Shown here: positions 8,082-16,623 of the stretch, in pieces
Layout of the letters: each line of letters starts with the position of its first letter
Position numbering within the stretch: the stretch's first letter is position 1
Source of the DNA: Arthrobacter sp.
GTDB taxonomy: Bacteria; Actinomycetota; Actinomycetes; Actinomycetales; Micrococcaceae
Assembly (NCBI RefSeq): GCF_031179985.1
Contig: NZ_JAPSHJ010000001.1
Coordinates: forward strand, 133,392 to 197,391
Direction: 5' to 3'
DNA length: 64,000 nucleotides
Notes under the pieces: model-generated
The model's database searches: none
What the model was told of the DNA's origin: nothing
The model's input: the letters and a program-made list of their open reading frames with translations, nothing else
Position numbers and translations under genes: made by a program

Positions 8082-8606
8082 ATGAAAACGTTTGTACTTG
8101 GCGGAGGCTGCTTCTGGTGCCTTGACGCCGTCTACCAGATCACCAAGGGTGTCAGCTCCGTTGTCTCCGGCTACACCGGAGGCCACGATCCCCATCCCGA
8201 TTACTACTCAGTGTGTGCCGGTACCACCGGACACGCTGAGGTTGTTGCCGTTACCTTCGACGAGGAGGTGATCCCTGCAGAGGTCATCCTTGACATGTTT
8301 TTTGCCCTGCACGATCCCACCACGCTGAACAGGCAGGGGTACGACGTCGGCACTCAGTACCGTTCCTCGATGTTCTACCAGACAACGGAAGAGAAGATCC
8401 TTTTTGAGGAGGCGATTGAGCGTAACCAGGCGCTGTGGTCCCACCCGATCGTTACGGAGGTCAGCAGGCTGCCGCGATTTTACGTCGCCGAGGAGTTCCA
8501 CCAGAACTACTACGGCAAGCATCCTGAGCAGGGCTATTGCCAGGTCATCATCAACCCCAAGCTGGCAAAGGCCCGGAAATATTACTCTGCATGGCTTAAC
8601 GCTTAG
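8082..8606 (+). CDS. msrA: Peptide methionine-S-sulfoxide reductase MsrA
   Basis: Repairs methionine S-sulfoxide in proteins using thioredoxin. The 174 aa protein carries the active-site GGCFWC (catalytic C10, C13), the GYTGG and YYSVC blocks, the HDPTTLNRQGYDVGTQYRS signature and EEFHQNYY. The ATG at 8082 has AAGAGGA just upstream and places GGCFWC eight residues in, as usual; the open frame extends upstream to 8001 without support. It is divergent from the Nif3 gene and followed by cysK 65 bases downstream. Confidence 0.96.
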   Translation: MKTFVLGGGCFWCLDAVYQITKGVSSVVSGYTGGHDPHPDYYSVCAGTTGHAEVVAVTFDEEVIPAEVILDMFFALHDPTTLNRQGYDVGTQYRSSMFYQTTEEKILFEEAIERNQALWSHPIVTEVSRLPRFYVAEEFHQNYYGKHPEQGYCQVIINPKLAKARKYYSAWLNA

Positions 8607-8671
8607 CAAGGGTTCCCGGGCCTCGTTAGGCTGACCTCAGTATTCCCACCTCAGAGAACAGGCTCAGATAC

Positions 8672-9607
8672 ATGGCACGGATCTATGACGACGTTACCCA
8701 GTTGGTCGGCGGCACCCCCTTGGTCAGGCTCAACCGGCTGACCGACGGCCTTGATGCAACAGTGGCCGTCAAGCTCGAGTTCTACAACCCGGCCAACAGC
8801 GTCAAGGACCGTATCGGTGTTGCCATCATCGACGCAGCCGAGAAGTCCGGTGCTCTGAAGCCCGGCGGCACCATCGTCGAGGGAACGTCGGGCAACACCG
8901 GCATCGCCTTGGCAATGGTGGGCGCAGCCCGCGGCTACAAGGTCATCCTGACCATGCCCGAAACCATGTCCACAGAGCGCCGTGTCATGCTCCGGGCCTT
9001 TGGTGCGGAGATTGTGCTCACGCCAGGTTCTGAGGGAATGCGCGGGGCAGTGGAAAAGGCGCAGGAGATTGTCGCCAACACCGAGAACTCCATCTGGGCG
9101 CAGCAGTTCGCCAACGAGGCAAACCCTGAGATCCACCGCACCACCACGGCCGAAGAAATCTGGACGGACACCGACGGCAAGGTCGACATCTTCGTGTCCG
9201 GCATCGGCACCGGCGGAACCATCACCGGCGTCGGGCAGGTCCTGAAGGAGCGTAACCCCGGCGTCCAGATCGTCGCCGTGGAACCGAAAGACTCGGCCAT
9301 CCTCAACGGCGGCGCACCCGGCCCGCACAAAATCCAGGGAATCGGGGCAAACTTCGTTCCGGAAATCCTGGACACCAACGTCTATGACGAGGTCCTGGAC
9401 GCAACCCTGGAAGATTCCGTACGGGTCGCACGCGAACTCGGCGTCAAGGAAGGCATCCTGGGCGGCATTTCCTCGGGAGCCATTGTCTGGGGTGCCCTGG
9501 AACTGGCGAAGCGCCCGGAAAACGCAGGCAAGCTGATTGTGGCAGTCGTATGCGACTTCGGCGAGCGTTACATCTCCACCGTGCTCTATGACGATATCCG
9601 CGGCTGA
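8672..9607 (+). CDS. cysK: Cysteine synthase A (O-acetylserine sulfhydrylase)
   Basis: A PLP enzyme that makes cysteine from O-acetylserine and sulfide. The 311 aa length is normal. The PLP lysine is K45 in [11 protein letters not shown], the substrate loop TSGNTG is at 72-77, and the phosphate-binding GIGTGGT loop and GISSG block near the C-terminus are intact. The ATG at 8672 follows a modest purine-rich stretch. The next gene, 41 bases downstream, encodes serine acetyltransferase, which makes its substrate; the two enzymes commonly form a complex. No T-box or other leader was seen. Confidence 0.96.
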   Translation: MARIYDDVTQLVGGTPLVRLNRLTDGLDATVAVKLEFYNPANSVKDRIGVAIIDAAEKSGALKPGGTIVEGTSGNTGIALAMVGAARGYKVILTMPETMSTERRVMLRAFGAEIVLTPGSEGMRGAVEKAQEIVANTENSIWAQQFANEANPEIHRTTTAEEIWTDTDGKVDIFVSGIGTGGTITGVGQVLKERNPGVQIVAVEPKDSAILNGGAPGPHKIQGIGANFVPEILDTNVYDEVLDATLEDSVRVARELGVKEGILGGISSGAIVWGALELAKRPENAGKLIVAVVCDFGERYISTVLYDDIRG

Positions 9608-9648
9608 TACTTCGCCCGCTCTCCCCCGTTTCCTGTAGAAAGACCTTT

Positions 9649-10233
9649 GTGAGCTTTTTCGCAAGACTTAAGGAAGACCTCGACGCCGCCCGGTCACACG
9701 ACCCGGCGGCTCGAGGTTCTTTTGAGAACTTTTTCGCATATTCCGGTTTGCACGCCATCTGGGCACATCGCCTGACCCACCGGCTGTGGCAAACTCCTTC
9801 GTTGCGCTTTCCGGCCCGGCTGATCTCCCAACTTGCCAGGTTCCTCACAGGCATCGAAATCCACCCCGGAGCCACAATCGGCCGACGGTTCTTTATCGAT
9901 CACGGCATGGGCGTGGTCATCGGCGAGACTGCAGAAATCGGCGAGGACGTGATGATCTATCACGGTGTGACCCTCGGCGGGCGTTCCCTGGCCAAAGTTA
10001 AGCGCCACCCCACCATTGGCGACCGCGTCACCATCGGTGCTGGGGCCAAGATACTGGGCCCCATCACCATCGGGCGCGACAGTGCGGTGGGTGCCAACGC
10101 CGTCGTCGTCAAGGATGCACCTGCTGAATCGATCGTCACCGGCGTTCCTGCGACATGGCGCCACCGGGATGCCCAGCGGGAAACAAAGGCAGCGGTTGAC
10201 CCTGCCGAGTACTACATCGAATACCGGATCTGA
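9649..10233 (+). CDS. cysE: Serine O-acetyltransferase
   Basis: Acetylates serine with acetyl-CoA, the committed step of cysteine synthesis. The 194 aa short form has a helical N-terminal part ([13 protein letters not shown]) and a left-handed beta-helix of hexapeptide repeats from about residue 65 ([25 protein letters not shown], then [12 protein letters not shown]). The catalytic His lies in [15 protein letters not shown]. The start is GTG at 9649. The C-terminal YYIEYRI end resembles the tail that docks into CysK. It is co-directional with cysK and ends before a bidirectional terminator. Confidence 0.95.
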   Translation: MSFFARLKEDLDAARSHDPAARGSFENFFAYSGLHAIWAHRLTHRLWQTPSLRFPARLISQLARFLTGIEIHPGATIGRRFFIDHGMGVVIGETAEIGEDVMIYHGVTLGGRSLAKVKRHPTIGDRVTIGAGAKILGPITIGRDSAVGANAVVVKDAPAESIVTGVPATWRHRDAQRETKAAVDPAEYYIEYRI

Positions 10234-10271
10234 CAGCTTCCCGGAACCTCGAACCACTTACGCAAAACGAA

Positions 10272-10307
10272 ACGGCCGGCGCCTCCCACCCGGGAGTCGC
10301 CGGCCGT
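10272..10307. terminator. Bidirectional terminator between cysE and gnd
   Basis: ACGGCCGGCG and CGCCGGCCGT form a long GC stem with an inner CTCCC/GGGAG pair. It lies between the convergent cysE and gnd genes. Flanking A/T runs are short (CAAAACGAA on one side, ACTGTTT on the other). Confidence 0.75.
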
Positions 10308-10324
10308 ACTGTTTACGGCAGGTA

Positions 10325-11761
10325 CTAGTGGGTATCCACTGCCGCGATTTCGGACTTGTCTTCGCCCCACAGGGTGTGGAATGTACCTTCGGCGTCAACA
10401 CGGCCGTAGGTGTGGGCTCCGAACAGGTCACGCTGGCCCTGGATCACAGCGGCCGGGAGGCGCTTGCGGCGCAGGCCGTCATAGTAAGCCAGCGACGAGG
10501 AGAATACCGGAACGGGGATACCCAGCTGAACTGCAGTGGCGACAACACGGCGCCACGCCGGAAGGACCTCGGCGATTGCCTTGGTGAACGCCGGTGCGAA
10601 GAGCAGGTTTGCGGGCTTCTCCTCGGCTGCGTAGGCCTTGGTGATTTCCTTGAGCAGCTCGGCGCGGATGATGCAGCCGCCCCGCCACAGCGAAGCGATC
10701 TCGTCCAGCTTGAGGTCCCAGCCGTATTCCTTGGCGGCGGAGGTCAGCATGTCCAGGCCCTGGGCGTAGGAGACAAGCTTGGAGGCATAGAGGGCCTGCC
10801 TGACGTCCTCAACGAACGTAGCGGGAACCTCGACGTCGATTTCCTCACCGGCAAGGAGCTCCTGCGCCAGCTTGCGCTGCTCCGACTGGGAGGACAGTGC
10901 CCGGGCGAAAACTGACTCGGCAATACCCGACGTCGGGGAACCGAGTTCGAGCGCGGAAATGACGGTCCAGCGGCCGGTACCCTTTTGGCCGGCGGCGTCC
11001 ACGACGACGTCGACAAACGGCTGACCCGTCTTGGAATCCACATGGCCCAGAACCTCGGCCGAGATCTCGATCAGGAACGAAGCGAGATCACCCTGGTTCC
11101 ACTCAGCGAAGATCTTCGACTGTTCAGCCGGCTCGATGCCCGCCCCCGAACGGAGCAGGTCGAACGCTTCACCAATAACCTGCATGTCGGCATATTCGAT
11201 GCCGTTGTGCACCATCTTTACGAAGTGGCCGGCACCGTCAGTGCCGATCCACGCGCAGCACGGCTTGCCGTCGACCTGGGCTGCGATCTTCTCTAGCAGC
11301 GGCCCGAGGGCGTCGTAGGACTCCTTTGAGCCACCGGGCATAATGGAGGGTCCGTTGAGGGCGCCTTCCTCTCCACCGGAAACACCGATGCCCACAAAGT
11401 GCAGGTCCTTGGCAGCAAGGGCAGCTTCCCGGCGACGTGTGTCCTCGTAGTGCGAGTTGCCGGCGTCGATGATGATGTCGCCGGGCTCAAGCAAAGGCTC
11501 CAGCTGCTCGATCACTGAGTCGACGGGCTTGCCCGCCTTGACCATGATGAGCACGCGGCGCGGCTTCTCCAGGGAATCAACCAGCTCCTGCAGGGTTTCG
11601 GTTCGGACAAAATCGCCGTCGTGCCCGTGCTTTTCCAGCAGAACATCCGTTTTCTCCACGGACCTGTTGTGCAGGGCAACGGTGAAGCCGTTCCTGGCCA
11701 GGTTTCGGGCCAGGTTGGCACCCATGACCGCGAGGCCGGTGACACCGATGTGTGCAGACAT
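10325..11761 (-). CDS. gnd: 6-phosphogluconate dehydrogenase, decarboxylating
   Basis: Oxidises 6-phosphogluconate to ribulose 5-phosphate and CO2 with NADP+ in the pentose phosphate pathway. The 478 aa length is that of the classic long enzyme. The Rossmann GLAVMGANLARNLA, HNRS after the second strand, IDAGNSHYEDT, GIGVSGGEEGALNGPSIMPGG and KMVHNGIEYADMQ (catalytic Lys and substrate contacts) are all present. ATG at 11761 is preferred to a TTG one codon earlier. It is divergent from a GntR-family regulator with 226 bases between, which suggests local gluconate-responsive control. Confidence 0.97.
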   Translation of the reverse strand: MSAHIGVTGLAVMGANLARNLARNGFTVALHNRSVEKTDVLLEKHGHDGDFVRTETLQELVDSLEKPRRVLIMVKAGKPVDSVIEQLEPLLEPGDIIIDAGNSHYEDTRRREAALAAKDLHFVGIGVSGGEEGALNGPSIMPGGSKESYDALGPLLEKIAAQVDGKPCCAWIGTDGAGHFVKMVHNGIEYADMQVIGEAFDLLRSGAGIEPAEQSKIFAEWNQGDLASFLIEISAEVLGHVDSKTGQPFVDVVVDAAGQKGTGRWTVISALELGSPTSGIAESVFARALSSQSEQRKLAQELLAGEEIDVEVPATFVEDVRQALYASKLVSYAQGLDMLTSAAKEYGWDLKLDEIASLWRGGCIIRAELLKEITKAYAAEEKPANLLFAPAFTKAIAEVLPAWRRVVATAVQLGIPVPVFSSSLAYYDGLRRKRLPAAVIQGQRDLFGAHTYGRVDAEGTFHTLWGEDKSEIAAVDTH

Positions 11762-11987
11762 CAAAACTCCAATTCATTCATGTGCAGGTATGCATCCAGT
11801 CCCGCACTTCCTGCGGAACACAGTTTGAGAACCAGTGGATATGAATAAAGCATATGTATTGCCGGTCAGTACGGGGAAGTTCAGCCCACGTACTGGAAGG
11901 CTTTGCGTCATAAAAGGCCCAACGCCTGCCCGGGCACCTCTTCCGAACTGCCGGCAACCAGCTGAAGGAAACAACACGGGCACGATT

Positions 11988-12725
11988 ATGCTTACCACTA
12001 TGTCAACCAGCCTCCACCATCGTGCCATTGAACATTTGGGGACCAGCATCGTCGGAGGAAACCTTCCCGCAGGCCATGTTGTCCTGGCTGAGCAACTGGA
12101 GGATGAACTCAAAGTCTCCCGCTCAGTGGTCCGCGAGGCCGTCCGGGTCCTGCAGTCCCTCGGCTTGGTCGAAACAATTAAGCGAGTTGGCATCCGGGTG
12201 CTTCCTGCCGATCGCTGGAACCCGTTCGATCCGCTTGTGATCCGGTGGCGTCTGGCTGGGGACGCCCGCGGAGCCCAACTTCGCTCACTTGCGGAGCTCC
12301 GTTCGGCGGTTGAACCAATAGCTGCAGAGCTTGCGGCCCTCAATGCGCCGGAGGCCCTTCGAAGAGAGCTCCTTGAAGTGTCCGACGCCATGAAAGCCGC
12401 AGGCGAGGCAGGCGACCTCCCTCAGTTCCTGAACCTGGACATCCGGTTTCATTCCTTGCTGCTGACAGGTTCGGGCAATGAAATGTTTGCAAATCTTGTG
12501 GGGCAGGTGGCCGAGACTCTGACTGGCCGGACTGTCCTTGGACTGATGCCCGATCACCCCAGTGAAGCTGCCCTGGGGTGGCACAGAGAGGTGGCGGAGG
12601 CCATCGCGGCAGCAGATTCAGCGGGCGCACGGGAAGCGGCAGACAAAATCATGCGCCACTCCCTGGCTGAGCTGGAGCCCAACTGGAGGGATCAGCCCCG
12701 GGTATTTCTCCAGCCTCGCAGATGA
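11988..12725 (+). CDS. GntR-family (FadR/FCD type) transcriptional regulator
   Basis: The 245 aa protein has an N-terminal winged helix-turn-helix (residues about 10-75; LEDELKVSRSVVREAVRVLQSLGLVE is the recognition region) and a C-terminal all-helical FCD ligand-binding domain with metal-binding histidine positions (DIRFHSLLLTGSGN, later WHREVAEAI). This layout fits sugar-acid sensors such as gluconate repressors. Divergence from gnd makes 6-phosphogluconate or gluconate a sensible effector, by inference. ATG at 11988 is chosen (AAGGAA upstream, long spacing); ATG at 12000 is an alternative. The frame upstream to 11835 does not look coding. Confidence 0.88.
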   Translation: MLTTMSTSLHHRAIEHLGTSIVGGNLPAGHVVLAEQLEDELKVSRSVVREAVRVLQSLGLVETIKRVGIRVLPADRWNPFDPLVIRWRLAGDARGAQLRSLAELRSAVEPIAAELAALNAPEALRRELLEVSDAMKAAGEAGDLPQFLNLDIRFHSLLLTGSGNEMFANLVGQVAETLTGRTVLGLMPDHPSEAALGWHREVAEAIAAADSAGAREAADKIMRHSLAELEPNWRDQPRVFLQPRR

Positions 12726-12840
12726 GGCTTCTGACCGCCCCGACGCTTTCCCCGTGAGCAGCAGCTAAGACTGCCGTAAGCTGACGACTTCCTTGGCGCA
12801 GGTGTTCAGTACTCTTGACTGAATTCAGTATGATGAACAC

Positions 12841-13896
12841 ATGACCCCTGCTGAAACCATCGTCGCGATCGCTGTCCCGCTCGAAGCTGAGCATGTGGAG
12901 CGGATCCGCGCCGTAGATCCCACTGTGACTGTGCTGTATGAACCCGACCTCCTTCCCCCGGAGCGTTTCCCGGCCGACCATTCAGGCGACCCGGACTTCC
13001 AGCGGACCCCGGAGCAGGAAGAACGCTATTGGGCGATGCTCAACAAGGCCCAGGTCCTGTACGGCTTTCCCAACGAAAGCGCCAGCGGCCTGGCCAGAAT
13101 CGCCGGCAGCAACCCCCATCTGCAGTGGATCCATGCCATGGCCGCGGGGGCAGGAGGTGCAGTCAAGGCCTCGGGACTGGACAGTCAGACACTCCAGAAG
13201 TTCCAGGTCACAACCTCTGCCGGCGTACACGCCTTGCCCCTCGCGGAATTCGCTGCCCTCGGCATCCTCAACGGATTCAAACGCAGCGCTGAACTGGCGC
13301 AGGACCAGGCTGTCAAAGCATGGCCTGAACTCCGAATTCCCACCCGCTTGGTCAATGGCTCGCAGCTGGTGGTCGCAGGACTGGGTGAGATCGGACTTGA
13401 GACGGCCAGGATCGCCCGGGCCCTGGGCATGAAGGTCAGCGGCACCAAGCGCTCCGTGGCACCCATCGACGGAATTGATGAAGTAGCAGACAACAGCGGC
13501 CTTGCCAGGCTTGTGGCTTCGGCAGACGCCGTCGTCAACACCCTGCCGGGCACTCCCTACACTGAGAAGCTCTTCAACCGGGAGGTTTTCTCGGCCATGA
13601 AGCCCGGCAGTGTGTTCATCAACGTGGGACGCGGGACAGTGGTGGACGAGGACGCCCTGCTTGAAGCCCTGAACAACGGCCAGGTTTCCTATGCTTGCCT
13701 GGACGTCTTCGCCGTCGAGCCTCTCCCGCAGGAGAGTCCACTGTGGAACCACCCGAAAGTTATGGTTTCCCCCCATACCTCCGCACTCAGCGCCGCTGAG
13801 AACCGGCTCATCGCCCAGCGCTTCTGCAGCAACCTGCGCACCTACCTCGACGGCGGGGAACTCCCCCACCTTGTTGATACCGTGCACTTTTACTGA
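12841..13896 (+). CDS. D-isomer specific 2-hydroxyacid dehydrogenase
   Basis: An NAD(P)-dependent oxidoreductase of the D-2-hydroxyacid dehydrogenase family, 351 aa. The coenzyme-binding GLGEIG motif is at 180-185 in the second Rossmann domain. The active-site Arg is in FINVGRGTVVDE, the Glu in LDVFAVEPLP and the His in VSPHTSALS. Sequence between residues 45 and 70 is longer than in glyoxylate reductases, so the substrate cannot be named. The ATG at 12841 directly follows TATGATGAACAC. It may belong with the upstream GntR gene (115 bases between) in sugar-acid metabolism. Its 3' end is convergent with the sigma-factor operon, with no terminator visible. Confidence 0.88.
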   Translation: MTPAETIVAIAVPLEAEHVERIRAVDPTVTVLYEPDLLPPERFPADHSGDPDFQRTPEQEERYWAMLNKAQVLYGFPNESASGLARIAGSNPHLQWIHAMAAGAGGAVKASGLDSQTLQKFQVTTSAGVHALPLAEFAALGILNGFKRSAELAQDQAVKAWPELRIPTRLVNGSQLVVAGLGEIGLETARIARALGMKVSGTKRSVAPIDGIDEVADNSGLARLVASADAVVNTLPGTPYTEKLFNREVFSAMKPGSVFINVGRGTVVDEDALLEALNNGQVSYACLDVFAVEPLPQESPLWNHPKVMVSPHTSALSAAENRLIAQRFCSNLRTYLDGGELPHLVDTVHFY

Positions 13897-13921
13897 GTCC
13901 CAAGAGGCAGATTCCCGGAAA

Positions 13922-15130
13922 TTAAGGCGTTGGCAGCACGACGCCGCGGCCCTTCTGGTACGGGCTGCCCCCTACGCGTTCCGGCATGACATCGAAGACC
14001 GGGAGCGTCTCACCGGCACAGGATGCAGTTTCGACAGTCAACTGCCCCTTGACCAACGGCCGCGGTTCACCGTCTGTCATCGAGATGAATCCCCATTCAT
14101 TGAGAATGACTGATGTGTCGGCTTGATTTGCTCCGCGATAGGAACCGCGGCCTTCCGCATCCACTGGTAGTGGCCTGACGGCGGCGGTGAACCCCGCGGG
14201 CCAGCGCAGATACACCTTCTCTGTGCTGTTTTCAAAGGTAAAGCACGCTTCAGCGGCGGAAATATGGCCGCGCACCAGTCCCTCCCTGGACCCACCTTCT
14301 CCTGCGGTGCCCCAGATGACATCGGTAGCGGTCTCAGGCGACAGGCTGCCTGTGTAAGAGGCCACGGGCACGTCCCCCTTCGGTGCCACGTCTATGCGCG
14401 ATCGAAGGTCATCACCGATGTCCACCGGTTCGTCGGTGAAGGGGTCCGTCGTGGCGGACGTCCTGATGTTCCGGATCTGCAGAAGCGCGTGTGCTCTCTC
14501 CATCAAATGCATCTCACCGTCGGCGCCAAGGGCAAAGAACCCGAGGTACGTCATGGGCGCTTCTTTCTGGCTGTGCTGCCAAAGCAGGGTACCGCTGGCG
14601 GTCCTGTCTTCCACTGCGGCAACATCCACGGAGGTGGTCCCCAGGCTACGCGAACCTTTCAACACCTGCCGTACATCCACCGGTTCGACCCCGATCCGGT
14701 CACCTAAATTCCTGGAAGTGGGCAATGCCTCCAGGACGAGCACTTCGTCTGCTTCGGCGAATAAGTCGTGGAACGGTCCGGCGGGAGGGTTTTGACCGGG
14801 ATCAGGGGCGGCAGCAGATGGAGCGGGATTCAAGGGAGGAGCCTCCATCGTGGCCGCTGGTGCCGCGACGGGCGGGGGCTGGAGGTAGCTTGCAGTGAAG
14901 ACGGCTGCCGCTACCGCGGCAACTGCCAGGAACCCTCCGGCTACTCGCCGGCGTTTGAGCCGGAGGGTGTGCGAATCGTCCTCCGGATCGCCAACAAAGA
15001 TATGGGTAGCATCCGATTCCCGGAACGAAAGACTTCTGGCCCGGCTCCGGGCCAACTCGGAGTCAGTGATGTCCAATGCAGGATCAGCCATGAGTAAGCG
15101 TTCCAGATCGGCGGCGGAAATGTCCTTCAT
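13922..15130 (-). CDS. Single-pass membrane protein paired with an ECF sigma factor (putative anti-sigma factor)
   Basis: The 402 aa protein has a charged cytosolic N-terminus of about 60 residues, one transmembrane helix near 65-83 (GGFLAVAAVAAAVFTASYLQ), a Pro/Ala-rich linker and an extracytoplasmic domain of about 290 residues. Its start overlaps the sigma gene stop by four bases (ATGA), so the two are translationally coupled; this gene order and topology fit an anti-sigma factor. The N-terminus has no cysteines and so lacks the zinc HxxxCxxC signature of ZAS anti-sigma factors. Only two cysteines are seen, both outside (EACFTF and ASCAGE), which could form a disulfide. The outer domain was not recognised. 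Confidence 0.72.
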   Translation of the reverse strand: MKDISAADLERLLMADPALDITDSELARSRARSLSFRESDATHIFVGDPEDDSHTLRLKRRRVAGGFLAVAAVAAAVFTASYLQPPPVAAPAATMEAPPLNPAPSAAAPDPGQNPPAGPFHDLFAEADEVLVLEALPTSRNLGDRIGVEPVDVRQVLKGSRSLGTTSVDVAAVEDRTASGTLLWQHSQKEAPMTYLGFFALGADGEMHLMERAHALLQIRNIRTSATTDPFTDEPVDIGDDLRSRIDVAPKGDVPVASYTGSLSPETATDVIWGTAGEGGSREGLVRGHISAAEACFTFENSTEKVYLRWPAGFTAAVRPLPVDAEGRGSYRGANQADTSVILNEWGFISMTDGEPRPLVKGQLTVETASCAGETLPVFDVMPERVGGSPYQKGRGVVLPTP

Positions 15131-15654
15131 CGTTGGAACTCCTCTGACTCTCGTTCGGTCTGAAGCAGCTGACCGAGCGCCTTGCGGGCACGGTGAAGCC
15201 GCATCCTTATGGCTGTGGCACTGATATTCAGGAGGTTTGATACCTCACCGGAACTGAAGCCATCCCAGTACGTCAGCAATAGGACTTCGCGTTCATCCGG
15301 TTTCAGCAGCTCCAACGCATCACGGACTGTCACGTCATCATCGACCGCCTGCTCTGCCCGTTCCAGATACAAGGAAGACAGGAGGTTGGCTGAGCGGGCT
15401 GCAGACCTCATGTGATTCCGCAGAACGTTGCGTGCCACCCCGAAGAGGACCATGACAGACAGTTCGTCCTCGTGCCTGGATTTCTCCCACACGATCCGGA
15501 ATACTTCCGCGCAGAGGTCCTCGGCAGTAGAAGGATTCTCAGTTCGCCGGCGGAAGTATCGGTATATGCGGTCGTGGCAGGCTGCGTGAGCCGCCGTAAA
15601 CCGCTTTTGTCTTTCCAGGTCCACGCGATCCCCCAGATGCGTTTGTAAGCTCAT
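15127..15654 (-). CDS. ECF-type RNA polymerase sigma factor
   Basis: A 175 aa sigma-70 family protein with region 2 (CHDRIYRYFRRRT...AEDLCAEVFRIVWEK) and region 4 (LKPDEREVLLLTYWDGFSSGEVSNLLNISATAIRMRLHRARKAL) joined by a short linker, the ECF layout. It directs transcription of an unknown regulon, probably including its own operon. The ATG at 15654 lacks a Shine-Dalgarno site and sits beside a hairpin (15656-15679). GTG at 15624 has GGGGGA seven bases upstream and would give 165 aa; both are possible. It overlaps the downstream membrane-protein gene by four bases. Confidence 0.9.
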   Translation of the reverse strand: MSLQTHLGDRVDLERQKRFTAAHAACHDRIYRYFRRRTENPSTAEDLCAEVFRIVWEKSRHEDELSVMVLFGVARNVLRNHMRSAARSANLLSSLYLERAEQAVDDDVTVRDALELLKPDEREVLLLTYWDGFSSGEVSNLLNISATAIRMRLHRARKALGQLLQTERESEEFQR

Positions 15655-15655
15655 G

Positions 15656-15679
15656 CCCGGTTAATGTCCGGCAACCGGG
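15656..15679 (-). promoter_or_regulatory. Inverted repeat immediately upstream of the sigma factor start
   Basis: CCCGGTT-N10-AACCGGG (7+7) ends one base before the ATG at 15654. In RNA it would be a stable hairpin over the place where a ribosome binding site should be. It could equally be a dyad operator. Confidence 0.4.
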
Positions 15680-15763
15680 AAAGTGTAACCAGGATTCGCA
15701 AATTGCCCGTTTTGGAGCTGATTTACCGCCCGCTACTTCCCACCCATGTGCAATAGTGGCGGC

Positions 15764-16513
15764 ATGGTTAATCAGCAACAGCTTTGGGACCATCATGTCG
15801 CGAAAGGGTACGACACCCCGGGGGAGGGAATGTTCTCCCCCGAAGTTCTTAGGCCCACGATAGAGGTTCTGTCGAAGCTCGCAGGCGACGGTCCGGCAGT
15901 CGAGTTCGCCATTGGCACGGGGCGTGTCGCCATTCCCTTGGTAGAAGCGGGGGTCCAGGTCACCGGCGTCGAGCTGTCCCACGCAATGATCTCCCGGCTA
16001 CGTGAAAAGGTTGGCGAGGAGCGCATTCCCGTTGTTCAGGGCGACATGACCGACGCATCGGCGGGCGAGGACTTTTCGCTGGCTTTTCTGGTGTTCAACA
16101 CCATCTCCAATCTCCTTACTCAGGACGAACAGGTCCGGTGTTTCCAGAACGCCGCCCGTCATCTGGCCCCCGGCGGACGCTTCGTTATTGAGCTCTGGGT
16201 GCCGCAACTGCGTTCGCTGCCGCCCGGACACGGCGCGACAGTCGAGGTGAGTCAGCCCGGATACCTTCTGGTAGATACCTACGACGTGTTACGCCAGCAC
16301 GTTGTCTCCCACCATGTGCAGTTCGGCCCCGAACTGTCGGAAGGGCGTGATGCAAAGATCGCACGGACACCACACCGGTACATCTGGCCCAGCGAGCTCG
16401 ATCTTATGGCGCGGCTGACTGGATTTGAGCTCGAATCGAGATGGGCGGACTGGGACCGCAGCGAATTCACTGCCGACTCCCGCAGCCACGTTTCCGTATA
16501 CCGGAAAGATTGA
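15764..16513 (+). CDS. Class I SAM-dependent methyltransferase
   Basis: The 249 aa protein has the Rossmann methyltransferase pattern: motif I AVEFAIGTGRVAIPLVEAG (E-x-G-x-G variant), the acidic residue ending strand 2 (VTGVELSHAMI), VVQGDMTD before motif IV, and the LAPGGRFVIEL block. The C-terminal part has a beta-rich YLLVDTYDVL-HVVSHHVQFG section like small-molecule methyltransferases. Substrate unknown. ATG at 15764 is preferred because the family starts shortly before the LWDHHVAKGYD block; the frame opens six codons earlier. It is divergent from the sigma operon and ends at a strong terminator. Confidence 0.85.
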   Translation: MVNQQQLWDHHVAKGYDTPGEGMFSPEVLRPTIEVLSKLAGDGPAVEFAIGTGRVAIPLVEAGVQVTGVELSHAMISRLREKVGEERIPVVQGDMTDASAGEDFSLAFLVFNTISNLLTQDEQVRCFQNAARHLAPGGRFVIELWVPQLRSLPPGHGATVEVSQPGYLLVDTYDVLRQHVVSHHVQFGPELSEGRDAKIARTPHRYIWPSELDLMARLTGFELESRWADWDRSEFTADSRSHVSVYRKD

Positions 16514-16557
16514 ATCTATCGTTCGTACTATTTGACGTTAAGTCGGTGTTCTCAAAC

Positions 16558-16588
16558 AAAAGGCGGCCCTCTGAGAAGGGCCGCCTTT
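16558..16588. terminator. Bidirectional rho-independent terminator
   Basis: AAAGGCGGCCCT-CTGAG-AAGGGCCGCCTTTT is a long stem flanked by A and T runs, between the convergent methyltransferase and MFS genes. Confidence 0.9.
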
Positions 16589-16623
16589 TGCTACAGACAA
16601 CGAGGAGTTGTGAAGTACGTGGC

